A stretch of DNA of 64,000 nt from assembly GCF_050433385.1 (NCBI RefSeq), contig NZ_JBNPXI010000018.1, forward strand, positions 1-64,000, read 5' to 3'. This document shows positions 26,789 to 35,231 of the stretch, one piece after another. Below the pieces are notes generated by a model. That model ran no database searches. It was not told the DNA's origin and saw only the letters and a list, made by a program, of their open reading frames with translations. Position numbers and translations under genes: made by a program. This DNA is from Brassicibacter mesophilus. GTDB lineage: Bacteria; Bacillota; Clostridia; Tissierellales; Proteiniboraceae. Position 1 is the stretch's first letter. Each line of letters opens with the position of its first letter.

Positions 26789-27295
26789 ATGGGAAAGAAA
26801 AGTGTTGCTAGGATTGTGACAGCTGTATTTTTAATAATAATGGTAGTTTATAAGGTTCCTATAAATTTTGATAAAAGCTATAAAGGCTATACTTTATATA
26901 ATGATGAGGGTAACACAAATAAACAGATTACAATACATCTTAAAGGGAAATTATCACGTAATTTTATGTCTGATAATGTTTTTAGTGGGAGAAATATATT
27001 AGCTGATGCAAGTATGGATGTTAACTCTGCACTTCCAGGAAATTTAAAAATGAGATTAGAAGGAATTAAATCAAAAATTAGAAGAAAACCTCTAATCGTT
27101 TATGGTACAAGTATAAATAAGGGTTATCTTGAAACGACAGGAAGGATACATATTTCAAGAGACTTTGAAGAATTGTGGGGATATTCAAAAGAAATGAGAG
27201 AAAAGTTTAAAGATACAGATATTATATTTGTAGCGCCAGCTGAAAATGAACAAGAAGCTAAAGCTAAAATGGAAGGTCTTAATGATATTAGATGA
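26789..27295 (+). CDS. hypothetical membrane-anchored protein
   Basis: A 168-residue protein with an N-terminal hydrophobic segment (about residues 7-22) acting as signal anchor, followed by a beta-rich extracytoplasmic domain (KQITIHLKGKLSRNF, NILADASMDVN) and a helical C-terminus. I do not recognise it. The ATG at 26789 follows TGAGGAGA. Single-gene cassette ending 12 bp before attC-like site 22. Confidence 0.6.
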   Translation: MGKKSVARIVTAVFLIIMVVYKVPINFDKSYKGYTLYNDEGNTNKQITIHLKGKLSRNFMSDNVFSGRNILADASMDVNSALPGNLKMRLEGIKSKIRRKPLIVYGTSINKGYLETTGRIHISRDFEELWGYSKEMREKFKDTDIIFVAPAENEQEAKAKMEGLNDIR

Positions 27296-27307
27296 TAAAG
27301 GAACTAC

Positions 27308-27376
27308 GTTTGACATGCAGCTTCCCATGTCCTACATAAAGTGTGTAGGACATGGGAAACTGTAAGAATGTTATAT
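27308..27376 (+). repeat. attC-like site 22 (short, near-perfect hairpin)
   Basis: Left box GTTTGAC (27308-27314), right box GTTATAT (27370-27376), 69 bp. Long stem TTCCCATGTCCTAC with exact complement GTAGGACATGGGAA, loop of about 9 bases. Same short architecture as site 16. Confidence 0.75.
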
Positions 27377-27449
27377 GAAAAACTGGGCGAAATTAATGGT
27401 ACCCAGTTAGAGAAGAGGGGTATTTTAGATTGAGGGGGAGGTAATTCTT

Positions 27450-28421
27450 TTGAAAAAAAGTATATTCAAAAAAACACTTAAAATTATTTCGATTATTTTA
27501 GTGTTGATACTAGTTTGTTCAACTATATATTTGGTTAATTTTATAACAAAATTAAAGAAGTATAATCCTAGTGAAGGGGGTAAATATTACTGGCCTTACT
27601 ATGTCTATATTTCTAATGGAGTCAAGCAAAAATTAGAAAAAGGTGAGAATGTTAATATATTAGTTTTACCTAATAATTCTATGGGGGTTTCTGATAATAT
27701 GTCACGGCATGAAATGTATTCAATATTTCATGCATTGGTAGGTCATATAATGTTTGGAGATTTAAATACTATTATATTAGTTCCTATATTTCCACGACCA
27801 CAAAAGGAGTTTTTGATTTATACACATGCGCTTGATAGAGATGTTATGGTAACTGATATTAAAGAGCTACAAAGACTTGATTTACAACTTATTGCAATGA
27901 TAGATGAAGTAAGAGGAAGAAATGAAAAATGGAAAATTAATAAAAAGGTATTAATGTGGGGGTTTTCTGCAAGTGGAATGTTTACAAATAGATTTACTTT
28001 ATTACATCCTGATAGAGTTTTAGCATCGGTAGTTGGTTCTCCTGGTGGTTGGCCAATAGCACCAGTAAAGGAATGGCAGGGCAAGCTCTTGAGATATCCT
28101 ATTGGAATAGGAGATTTTTATAAAATAACTGGAGCGCAATTTGATTTGGATACCTATAAAAATGTACCACAATTTTTATTTTTAGGTGAAAATGATACTA
28201 ATGACTCAGTTCCATATGACGATAGTTATGATAATGAAGATGAGAAGTTAATAAACAAATTATTTGGATATGAGCCTATAAAACGTTGGGAGTATGCTGA
28301 GAAAATTTACAAAGAAGTTGAAATAGATGCGAAATTTAAAGTATATAAGGGTGTTGGTCATCGTCCAACTTTAAAATCTTTTAAGGAAGCTAAAGAATTT
28401 TTTATAAAGAATATGAATTAA
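27450..28421 (+). CDS. membrane-anchored alpha/beta hydrolase-like protein
   Basis: A 323-residue protein with an N-terminal transmembrane helix (about residues 9-30). The strand VLMWGFSASGMF contains a GxSxSG nucleophile elbow (serine near residue 175), FLFLGENDTND a plausible Asp and GVGHRPT the His, so an alpha/beta hydrolase of the esterase or depolymerase type is likely. A long insertion precedes the catalytic strand. The TTG at 27450 follows GGGGGAGGT. Substrate unknown. Confidence 0.7.
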   Translation: MKKSIFKKTLKIISIILVLILVCSTIYLVNFITKLKKYNPSEGGKYYWPYYVYISNGVKQKLEKGENVNILVLPNNSMGVSDNMSRHEMYSIFHALVGHIMFGDLNTIILVPIFPRPQKEFLIYTHALDRDVMVTDIKELQRLDLQLIAMIDEVRGRNEKWKINKKVLMWGFSASGMFTNRFTLLHPDRVLASVVGSPGGWPIAPVKEWQGKLLRYPIGIGDFYKITGAQFDLDTYKNVPQFLFLGENDTNDSVPYDDSYDNEDEKLINKLFGYEPIKRWEYAEKIYKEVEIDAKFKVYKGVGHRPTLKSFKEAKEFFIKNMN

Positions 28422-28458
28422 AATATTAATAGTTAATTATGAAGTGTACCCAGCTTTC

Positions 28459-28561
28459 AGATAACAAGAGTTACTGTTTTCTCTGATGCTCTTCTCAAAT
28501 TCATTTACTAAGCTAAGTCTAAATAATACTAATGAACTTCGTGAATTCAAAAACGTTATAA
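28459..28561 (+). repeat. attC-like site 23
   Basis: Left box AGATAAC (28459-28465), right box GTTATAA (28555-28561), 103 bp. Inner pairing is weak. The internal ACTAAGCTAAGTCTA is shared with sites 9 and 27, showing family membership. Confidence 0.6.
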
Positions 28562-28645
28562 TACATGATAATATAGAGGTAGTTTTCTGAGGCCGTAGAG
28601 GATAAAGGATTTTATTTAAGCATTAAATGCTATAGGTGTGAAGGT

Positions 28646-29152
28646 ATGAAAGAGGTGGTTGAAATACATGTACGAATTGCTACAGTAGAAGAGATGAAGA
28701 AACTATGGGAATATAGTGATTCTCCTACTTATAAATATTTTGTTAATGGTATAACTAGTGGAAATATCGAATTTTGGGCTGTAGAAAGCATAAAAGAAAA
28801 AAAGTTGATAGGTGAATTATACATATTCTGGAACTCAGAGGATGCTGATGAGGCTGATGGAGTTAATCGAGCATACTTATGTGCGTTTAGGATTGAGGAA
28901 CAGTTTAGAGGGCAGGGGTTAGCAAGTAAGTTAATGAAGGCTGCTTTGGGCAGGTTAAAAGAGAAAGGGTTTTATGAAGTTACGATTGGTATTGACAATG
29001 AAAATCACGAGAAATTGAAGAGTATGTACAACTCGTGGGGATTTAACGAGTTAATAAAGCAGCAACATTATGATCATCATTATTTAGATATTAATAATAA
29101 TCCTGTATATTTTGAAGAACCGCATGATTTATATTTAAAAAGATTGAAGTAA
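28646..29152 (+). CDS. GNAT-family N-acetyltransferase
   Basis: A 168-residue GNAT enzyme, cytoplasmic. Motif A is AFRIEEQFRGQGLASKLM (Q/R-x-x-G-x-A loop, about residues 85-102), preceded by the LIGELYIFW strand; ENHEKLKSMYNSWGF is motif B with the conserved tyrosine region. The acceptor is unknown. The ATG at 28646 is used; the ribosome binding site is a modest GAAGG, and the homology proper starts at VRIATVEEM, so translation could begin a few codons later. Confidence 0.8.
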   Translation: MKEVVEIHVRIATVEEMKKLWEYSDSPTYKYFVNGITSGNIEFWAVESIKEKKLIGELYIFWNSEDADEADGVNRAYLCAFRIEEQFRGQGLASKLMKAALGRLKEKGFYEVTIGIDNENHEKLKSMYNSWGFNELIKQQHYDHHYLDINNNPVYFEEPHDLYLKRLK

Positions 29153-29199
29153 TTAGATTATATTTAATGTACTAAAGTAGTGGCGAATATTGCCACATC

Positions 29200-29279
29200 T
29201 TATAATAGAACTTTAGAAATATAGGAAAGAAATATTATAGAGAAAGACCGAGGTAGCGCTAAGTCTTAAAACATTATAT
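29200..29279 (+). repeat. attC-like site 24 (decayed boxes)
   Basis: Left box TTATAAT (29200-29206), right box ATTATAT (29273-29279), both one change from consensus. Arms ACTTTAG and CTAAGT pair. 80 bp. Confidence 0.5.
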
Positions 29280-29280
29280 A

Positions 29281-29424
29281 CCAAAAAGGTTCTTTTCTTT
29301 TTATGATGATAATACAATAAAGAGCATATTTGAAGAATATTTTGAAATTATTGATTTTGAAGTAGTTAAACAAGATAATCCGGATTTACATTACCAAGCA
29401 ATTATATTACGCAAAAAGAATTAA
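29281..29424 (+). pseudogene. C-terminal remnant of a methyltransferase
   Basis: Starting at the base after site 24, the frame PKRFFSFYDDNTIKSIFEEY continues with EIIDFEVVKQDNPDLHYQA and ends ILRKKN with a TAA at 29422-29424. This is the usual end of a class I SAM-dependent methyltransferase (final strands and the LxxRK ending). The catalytic N-terminal part is absent, so only the last 47 codons survive. Confidence 0.6.
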
Positions 29425-29455
29425 GGGGTTTGCTAGAGTCATTTGACGTAATTTC

Positions 29456-29575
29456 GCTTAACAAAGCACTCCTACTCGTTGTGGATAATATGGGTTAAGC
29501 CTTCGGAAAACTCACAATACGTCTTACATGCAAATGCATGGTTTGGAAAACGTCAGAGACACAAAACGGTCTGTA
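29456..29575 (+). repeat. attC-like site 25 (right box decayed)
   Basis: Left box GCTTAAC (29456-29462) followed by AAAGCACTCC as in sites 3 and 19. The expected right box is degenerate (GTCTGTA, 29569-29575). Internal TGCATTTGCATG-like stem. About 120 bp. Confidence 0.5.
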
Positions 29576-29629
29576 AAATATAAGGGACCCATTAATTAAG
29601 AAATCTTAGAATTACTAGGAGAATTTTAA

Positions 29630-29719
29630 ATGAGTGAATTTAGTTTGCCATATTTTTCGGAAGGCTATGTTAGAAACTATAAGAGGTTAAATTTTTATAG
29701 TTTTAAGAGAAAGGCATAG
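29630..29719 (+). pseudogene. 29-codon gene remnant
   Basis: ATG at 29630 behind AGGAGA opens a 29-codon frame (MSEFSLPYFSEGYVRNYKR...) ending TAG. It has a proper ribosome binding site and looks like the intact start of a gene whose remainder was deleted before the next cassette gene at 29758. No family assigned. Confidence 0.35.
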
Positions 29720-29757
29720 GTCACTTCAAAAAATACATATATTAAAGGAGAAATTAT

Positions 29758-30309
29758 ATGATGCAAAGAAATTTATATTATCATAATTTTAATGACAGTG
29801 AACATATGGAGTTTCGTTCATTTTCAAGTGATGATTCAATTGAAGAATTAACACATCTTCTTCATAGGTCTTATAAGATTTTAGCTGACATGGGACTTAA
29901 ATATGTGGCAACTACACAGGATAACAGTATAACATTAAAAAGAATAAGGAATGCCTATAAATGTTACATAGGTATGTATAAGAATAAGATTGTTTCTACA
30001 ATATCTCTGTATAGTCCAAAACCTTCGGACACAAGTAGTTGGTATAATAAGGATTTTGTAGCTAAGATTGGACAGTTTGCTGTTGCACCTGAGCTTCAGA
30101 AATACGGAATTGGAAGTAAAATGATGGATATTGTTGAAGAAGAGGCTAGAAAGATAAAGAATGTGACAGAGATTGCATTAGATACTGCTGAAACAGCGCA
30201 TCATTTAATTGGTTTTTATAAAAAAAGAGAGTACAGGTATGTGGAAACTATTCAATGGCATGAAACAAATTATAAGAGTGTGGTATTAAGTAAGTCGCTA
30301 TATTTATAA
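29758..30309 (+). CDS. GNAT-family N-acetyltransferase
   Basis: A 183-residue GNAT protein, cytoplasmic. Motif A reads IGQFAVAPELQKYGIGSKMMD at about residues 102-122 with the Q-x-x-G-x-G acetyl-CoA loop; LDTAETAHHLIGFYKKREY is motif B and the following strand. Acceptor not predictable, although such genes are common in resistance cassettes. The ATG pair at 29758/29761 follows AAAGGAGAA; either may initiate. Confidence 0.85.
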   Translation: MMQRNLYYHNFNDSEHMEFRSFSSDDSIEELTHLLHRSYKILADMGLKYVATTQDNSITLKRIRNAYKCYIGMYKNKIVSTISLYSPKPSDTSSWYNKDFVAKIGQFAVAPELQKYGIGSKMMDIVEEEARKIKNVTEIALDTAETAHHLIGFYKKREYRYVETIQWHETNYKSVVLSKSLYL

Positions 30310-30349
30310 CTTTACGAAGAATTATTGATGATGAATGGGTCATTAACTC

Positions 30350-30463
30350 ATATAACACTAATATTCATGTAAGGGTGCATAAGAAAAGTAGATACACCAT
30401 ACCTGCAATACTAACTTCACTCTAAGTGTCTCGATGTCAGAGATGTCAAGAATGCCGTATGTA
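30350..30463 (+). repeat. attC-like site 26 (right box decayed)
   Basis: Left box ATATAAC (30350-30356). The right side reads GTATGTA (30457-30463) instead of GTTATAT. ATTC/GAAT arms pair, and GTAAGGGTGC is the long-type element. About 114 bp. Confidence 0.5.
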
Positions 30464-30558
30464 AACCTAGAGTAAAAGAATGATTGCATAAAAGTTTTTA
30501 GATGGGTTTTATTGAGATGCAATTGTTGAAAAATGTGAATTAAGTGATGGAGGATACT

Positions 30559-31005
30559 ATGGAAGATCTAGTTATTAGAGAATGTACATATAATGATTTA
30601 GAGGATGTAGTGCATTTACAGAAGCAATGGGCTACAGAAGAGATAACTCATGGGTTTGTTCCTGCAGATAAGAATTATTTAGAAACAAAACTTGGTAAAT
30701 ATTTCTTCGTTGCTGAATCAAAGTATGAGATTGTTGGATTTATCTATGGAACAATTCATAAAGCAGAGAATATGGCTATTATAGATAGTGGGCAACTTTA
30801 CATTGAAGTAGATGATGTTTATGTCTCATTAAATAGTAGAGGCACAGGGCTAGGTAGTTTTTTATTAGATAAAATATTAGAGGTAGCTAAAGAAAATGGA
30901 ATTGAGAGGTCTTTAATTTATTCATCAACAAAAGATATGGATAGTATTATTAATTTTTATAAAAGACATGATTATAAAACATGGTGTATTAAAATGTTTA
31001 AGTAA
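30559..31005 (+). CDS. GNAT-family N-acetyltransferase
   Basis: A 148-residue GNAT enzyme, cytoplasmic. Opens MEDLVIRECTYNDLEDV, the usual first strand and helix; motif A is VYVSLNSRGTGLGSFLLDK (R-G-x-G-L-G loop, near residues 94-112), and IINFYKRHDYKTW is motif B. The ATG at 30559 is preferred to the GTG at 30544 because GGAGG lies between them. Single-gene cassette. Confidence 0.85.
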   Translation: MEDLVIRECTYNDLEDVVHLQKQWATEEITHGFVPADKNYLETKLGKYFFVAESKYEIVGFIYGTIHKAENMAIIDSGQLYIEVDDVYVSLNSRGTGLGSFLLDKILEVAKENGIERSLIYSSTKDMDSIINFYKRHDYKTWCIKMFK

Positions 31006-31040
31006 TATTGTTACCTCGGAAAATTCTAAAAGTACCAAGC

Positions 31041-31117
31041 AAAGAATCAAAGCACATTTCTTTATTAAGCTAAGTCTAGATAGGCTCACGAAGGTCTTAA
31101 GTGCGATAATGTTATAA
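31041..31117 (+). repeat. attC-like site 27
   Basis: Right box GTTATAA (31111-31117); left box degenerate (AAAGAAT, 31041-31047) followed by CAAAGCAC. Arms GCAC and GTGC pair; the internal TTAAGCTAAGTCTAGA is shared with site 23. 77 bp. Confidence 0.55.
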
Positions 31118-31270
31118 GAAATGACTGGTGATATCGGGGTTGTTCCTTAGGAGTCTGCTTGACAAAAAGCAAGATGTTGCATAGCAGTAGAATAATTTTT
31201 GATAATCTGTATTTATATTAAGTCTTTCATAAAACAACTTAAATGGATTTTTATATAAGGAGATAAGCTT

Positions 31271-31678
31271 GTGAAAAATATTAAATGGCGTGAAGTAACT
31301 TTTAATGCTCTTATAATACTTGTATTATTATTACTTGCATTAAATTCATTTTTATATAGCAAATTCAAAAAAATGGAAAGTAATACTAATTATATTTCTA
31401 GATTATCCAGTGCAATAGCAATTGCAGCAAATAGCAATGACATGGTATTTCTTACACCAGAGTTATTACCTGAAGATCAAGATTATTTAATAGACACCTT
31501 TGAAACAATTAAACCAGCAATAGGAAGACAATATAGCATAAAAAATTATATTGCTATAGAATATGCCAATGGTAATATCTTAATGATAAAAGTTACTCGA
31601 AATAGAGAAGGTGAATTTTTAATTCAAGACATGTTTTTATTAGATGAGGATATTTATGAAAAATTAAAAAGAATGTGA
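31271..31678 (+). CDS. hypothetical single-pass membrane protein
   Basis: A 135-residue protein with one N-terminal transmembrane helix (about residues 10-28, FNALIILVLLLLALNSFLY) and an extracytoplasmic domain of about 100 residues. I do not recognise the family. The GTG at 31271 follows AAGGAGATAAG. No attC-like site follows; decayed gene scraps begin five bases after its stop. Confidence 0.6.
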   Translation: MKNIKWREVTFNALIILVLLLLALNSFLYSKFKKMESNTNYISRLSSAIAIAANSNDMVFLTPELLPEDQDYLIDTFETIKPAIGRQYSIKNYIAIEYANGNILMIKVTRNREGEFLIQDMFLLDEDIYEKLKRM

Positions 31679-31682
31679 TTTG

Positions 31683-31988
31683 ATGAAATGTTCATTTTGC
31701 ACCAAAGAAATGAAATTAGGAAACATTAAATAAATGGCGGAAATATAAACATTTTTATACTGTAGATAAAGCGTACTGGGGACAAGGGTTAGAATGCGAT
31801 ATAGCACAAATTCTAGTTAAACATGGATTTGACTTATTAGGTTTATCAAAATTGTAGAAGATATTGATCTATATAACATATCATCAATTAATTTGGTGGA
31901 GAAATGTGGGTTTAAATATAATTGGCATATCCAACATGGAGGGTTTGAAAGATTAGAATATATTATGTTTGATTCAAACTTTAGGTAG
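31683..31988 (+). pseudogene. broken GNAT gene behind a zinc-finger scrap
   Basis: First, 16 codons MKCSFCTKEMKLGNIK resemble the start of small CxxC zinc-binding proteins. Then, from 31732, a GNAT C-terminal half is readable: AYWGQGLECDIAQILVKHGF (acetyl-CoA motif A), and after a one-base frameshift near 31853 VEDIDLYNISSINLVEKCGF (motif B), ending at TAG 31986-31988. The two parts were probably different genes fused by deletion. Neither can be functional. Confidence 0.65.
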
Positions 31989-32045
31989 AAATTGTAATAC
32001 TTAGAGTAACATTAAACTACTGATGTCCTATAAAAATATATAGTA

Positions 32046-32216
32046 CATAAATATGTTACTCCACTTAGCATTGTGAATGTATCTATAGATGTAAACCCAA
32101 ATATAAAAGTATTTTTATTTCAAATTCTAAATACCTTGGTTCTAATATTGTTTATATCTTTTATTGTATGCTTAGTAGTAAATTACATAAAAAAGAGAAA
32201 CTGTAAAGATAAGTAG
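32046..32216 (+). pseudogene. C-terminal fragment of a membrane protein
   Basis: An open stretch of 56 codons without a start: VTPLSIVNVSIDVNPNIKVF, then a hydrophobic helix VLILFISFIVCLVVNYI and a basic end KKRNCKDK before TAG. It looks like the end of a one- or two-pass membrane protein whose front is gone. The remaining DNA to 32347 has no clear feature beyond GTTATAT at 32309-32315, which may be a lone attC right box. Confidence 0.4.
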
Positions 32217-32347
32217 TATATTCTTGATGTGATTTATGACGTATTTCTAGCATCATGTGTATCTGAATTCAAATTTTTAAGTATACTGTTAAGGCTTAAT
32301 AATAATGTTATATTTATATGTAAGTAAATATTAAAGGAGGACGGAAA

Positions 32348-32683
32348 ATGGGAAATACATTAAGGGTGTCTACATCCATTGAGGAAACAGTTAATATAAT
32401 ACATGAGGAAGTTGTTAATGGTAGCATTACGGGAGAATTGCTAGACCGATACGAGATTAATAGCTTGGACAATAAGAAGTGCGTAGTAATGGTATTTGAT
32501 AAACATTATTATAGGGCAGGGAACAGATTAACTCTAACAGTTATAATAGATAGCTTAGAAGATGTAACAAGAGTGCATTATATTAGTGGTGGTGGAGGAA
32601 AGGGATTATTTACTTTTGATTGGGGAGCATCTGAAAGCTTTGCCAATATTGTTCCTGAAGTATTAAAAAAATATATTATATGA
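32348..32683 (+). CDS. DUF6054-like protein
   Basis: A 111-residue cytoplasmic protein of alternating strands: TLRVSTSIEETVNIIHEEVV at the start, VVMVFDKHYYRAGNRLTLTV in the middle and the glycine-rich SGGGGKGLFTFDWGA near the end. This layout resembles the DUF6054 family of Clostridia; function unknown. The ATG at 32348 follows AAAGGAGGA. It is separated from the next gene by only 63 bp without an attC-like site, so both may be transcribed together. Confidence 0.6.
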   Translation: MGNTLRVSTSIEETVNIIHEEVVNGSITGELLDRYEINSLDNKKCVVMVFDKHYYRAGNRLTLTVIIDSLEDVTRVHYISGGGGKGLFTFDWGASESFANIVPEVLKKYII

Positions 32684-32746
32684 TAGAAAATTTATATTAT
32701 GTATATGAATTTATGTTCCATTGATATGTGAATATAAAAATAACTT

Positions 32747-33256
32747 ATGATATCAGCTGGGAGTGAAGATACGAATAGAATTGAAAAGCTTAGAGAATAC
32801 ATAGATGTAATATTGCTAAACATGCAAGATGTTGAAGAACGTAGATGTGCATATATTCATCTTTATGGAGTTGCCCAATATTGTGCGATGATTGCAATAA
32901 AAAGAGGGGGAAATAGTGAACTTGCTATAATGGCAGGTATGCTGCATGATTTATATTGTTATAAAACTATGGTTAGAAAAAATCACGCGCATAATGGAGC
33001 TGATCTAGCAAGGTGTATTTTGAAGGAATTGAAATTGACTACGGAAGAAGAAACAGAATTAATTTGTTCTGCAGTATATAATCATAGTGATAAAGATAAA
33101 ATCCATTCAAAATTCGATGAAATATTGAAAGATGCCGATGTATTTCAACATAACCTTTATAATACAGCATTTCCCGTAAAAGAAAAAGAAATGCTGAGAT
33201 ATTTAAACTTGCTTAAAGAGTTCGGAATTAGTAATGCTTACATGAATGCTCTTTAA
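32747..33256 (+). CDS. HD-domain protein
   Basis: A 169-residue cytoplasmic HD-superfamily protein. The metal-binding signature is visible as His in AYIHLYGVAQ, the HD pair in AGMLHDLYCY, and later NHSDKD and the Asp in LKDADVFQHNL. HD proteins hydrolyse phosphate esters of nucleotides or related compounds; substrate unknown. The ATG at 32747 lacks a strong ribosome binding site, so initiation may depend on the preceding gene. Confidence 0.75.
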   Translation: MISAGSEDTNRIEKLREYIDVILLNMQDVEERRCAYIHLYGVAQYCAMIAIKRGGNSELAIMAGMLHDLYCYKTMVRKNHAHNGADLARCILKELKLTTEEETELICSAVYNHSDKDKIHSKFDEILKDADVFQHNLYNTAFPVKEKEMLRYLNLLKEFGISNAYMNAL

Positions 33257-33307
33257 CTTCAATTGAAAATAATCTTTAAATATCTTTGACTATAAAAGCT
33301 TTGGCAA

Positions 33308-33345
33308 AGTAATTTTGAGTGAAGTGATTACTAAAAACGTTAGGT
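33308..33345 (+). repeat. attC-like site 28 (right part only)
   Basis: Right box GTTAGGT (33339-33345) followed by GTAAT. An AGTAAT/ATTACT stem (33308-33332) precedes it. No left box found, so the left side is lost. Confidence 0.45.
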
Positions 33346-33440
33346 GTAATTCCTGAGAAAGTTTTAGCAGATTAGTGTTATAAGCTGAAATAAGGATTAT
33401 TTTCATTTAACGTGAGAAAGTATACGAGGGGGATTATTCT

Positions 33441-34337
33441 ATGAAGCACTTATTTAAAATTGCGATAGTGCAGGAGAAACGAGATTCTTATGATTGTAAA
33501 ATTAATACGGAAAAAGGATTGGATATTGTTAGAGAAGCAAAAAAGCTTGGAGCAGATATTGTTCTATTTCCAGAATGTTGGATAACTGGCTATGAATTTC
33601 CTGATGTTGATAAAACTTTATCTCTAGAAGAAATAGTTCAACTGCCTATGTATAAAGAGTGGAGTAATTTGGCGTTAGAAGATAACAGTACATATATTAA
33701 ATCATTTTGTAAGATTGCAGAAGAATTAAATATTGGTGTAGTTATAACAGGCTATACAAAAGGCAAGGCCAGGCCGTGCAACACAGCCTTTGTAATTGAT
33801 AAATATGGAGAAATTATTATGAAATATAGTAAAGTACACACTTGTGATTTTGCAGATGAAAGAATGCTAGAGAGTGGAGACGAATTTAGTGTATGTGAAT
33901 TTGATGGAATCAAAATAGGAATTATGATTTGTTATGACAGGGAATACCCAGAAAGTGCAAGAATTCTTATGTTAAAGGGTGCAGAAATAATCTTAGTCCC
34001 AAATGATTGTGAAACAATGCCTGCACGAATTCAAGCATTGTCTACAAGAGCCTATGAAAATATGATTGGAGTTGTAATGGCAAATATTCCAGGAGAAAAT
34101 GCTGGTTGTTCATGTGCGTTTAGTCCAATAGTGTGGGATAAAAGCGGAAAGCCAATAGATAATACAATTGTCCTTGCAGGAGGTATAACAGAAGGTATAC
34201 TTATAGCGGAATTTGATATAGACAAGCTAAGGGATTATCGTAGCCACGAGATGATGGGGAACACATTTAGAAAGATTAAAGCATATTCAGAATTATTAAG
34301 TGATGAAGTAAGAGAACCATTTGTACGTACATACTGA
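33441..34337 (+). CDS. carbon-nitrogen hydrolase (nitrilase superfamily)
   Basis: A 298-residue cytoplasmic amidase of the nitrilase superfamily. The catalytic triad is complete: Glu in LFPECWITG (near residue 45), Lys in YSKVHTCDF (near 130), Cys in IMICYDREYPES (near 164). The fold order and length fit the N-carbamoyl or omega-amidase branches; substrate unknown. The ATG at 33441 follows AGGGGGA. Single-gene cassette. Confidence 0.9.
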   Translation: MKHLFKIAIVQEKRDSYDCKINTEKGLDIVREAKKLGADIVLFPECWITGYEFPDVDKTLSLEEIVQLPMYKEWSNLALEDNSTYIKSFCKIAEELNIGVVITGYTKGKARPCNTAFVIDKYGEIIMKYSKVHTCDFADERMLESGDEFSVCEFDGIKIGIMICYDREYPESARILMLKGAEIILVPNDCETMPARIQALSTRAYENMIGVVMANIPGENAGCSCAFSPIVWDKSGKPIDNTIVLAGGITEGILIAEFDIDKLRDYRSHEMMGNTFRKIKAYSELLSDEVREPFVRTY

Positions 34338-34344
34338 ATATGAT

Positions 34345-34412
34345 TTTAGTTCTCATTCTTATTCGCTTCGTGAAACGGACTCAAGGGTATTTGGAATGCG
34401 AGAGCGTTAAGT
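34345..34412 (+). repeat. attC-like site 29 (left box decayed)
   Basis: Right box GTTAAGT (34406-34412) followed by GAAATT. Arms CTCATTC (34352-34358) and GAATGcGAG (34394-34402) pair with one bulged base, a feature of attC stems. An inner TTCGCTTCGTGAA hairpin closes it. Confidence 0.6.
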
Positions 34413-34485
34413 GAAATTGGACTGAATTTCTTTTTTTAGTAATAATTTATTAAATTAAAATTCTGTTAAAGGAGATATAGGGTCT

Positions 34486-34893
34486 ATGATAACTGGAATA
34501 AATCATATTACTTTTGCAGTGAGTGATTTAGAAACATCTATAAATTTTTATTCGGAGTTATTAGGGTTAAAATTAGTAGCACATTGGGATAGAGGAGCAT
34601 ATTTAATGGCTGGGAATATATGGGTCGCTTTAAATGTAGATAAAAAAACTAAATTTAAATTTAATTCAGATTATACACACATTGCATTTAATGTACTTTC
34701 AACAGAGTACTATAAATTAAAAAAACGACTTGAAAAAGCAGGTGTGAAGACATTTAAAGAGAATACATCAGAAGGTGATTCTTTTTATTTTCTTGATCCT
34801 GATGGCCATAAATTAGAATTACATTATAATACTATAGATGATCGTTTAAAGTGGGCAAGAGAAAACGACTGGGATTCCTTCGTTATTAAATAA
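34486..34893 (+). CDS. fosfomycin resistance thiol transferase, FosA-like
   Basis: A 135-residue glyoxalase/VOC-fold protein, cytoplasmic, active as a dimer in the family. Metal ligands fit FosA: His7 (INHITFA), His65 (SDYTHIAF) and Glu111 (HKLELHY). The segment SEGDSFYFLDPDGHKLELH is almost the FosA signature, with the potassium-loop type SEG, and RGAYLMAGNIWVAL matches FosA better than FosB or FosX. Such enzymes add a thiol (glutathione for FosA; low-G+C Gram-positives use other thiols) to fosfomycin. The ATG at 34486 follows AAAGGAGAT. Resistance is inferred from the family. Confidence 0.85.
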   Translation: MITGINHITFAVSDLETSINFYSELLGLKLVAHWDRGAYLMAGNIWVALNVDKKTKFKFNSDYTHIAFNVLSTEYYKLKKRLEKAGVKTFKENTSEGDSFYFLDPDGHKLELHYNTIDDRLKWARENDWDSFVIK

Positions 34894-35015
34894 TATAAAA
34901 CTCAGTGATATATTGAGCATTTCATATTGATTAGTTATTTAAGTTGGCTTAATTATTAAATATAATGGTTTAATATAAATTAACTGATAAGTGATAATTT
35001 ATTGAAAATAAAGAC

Positions 35016-35085
35016 GTTTAACGAATTACTTACATATCCGCTGAATGAGAAGCTTTACCAGTAATATTTTGAGGGATAGTTAAAA
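35016..35085 (+). repeat. attC-like site 30 (weak)
   Basis: Left box GTTTAAC (35016-35022) and right box GTTAAAA (35079-35085) are near complements, with TATCC/GGATA inner arms at unusual spacing. In the 338-bp gap 34894-35231, which otherwise shows no structure. Confidence 0.35.
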
Positions 35086-35231
35086 TTCGCATTTGTTTAT
35101 AACTACAAATCAAATAATATTTATATAATGGATATTTTTTATAGTAAATATATACCGTCTTTTTTGGTTTGATAAATGACGGGAATAATAAATATATTTC
35201 CTCTATAATTTAATTGGAAGGAAGGGTATTG

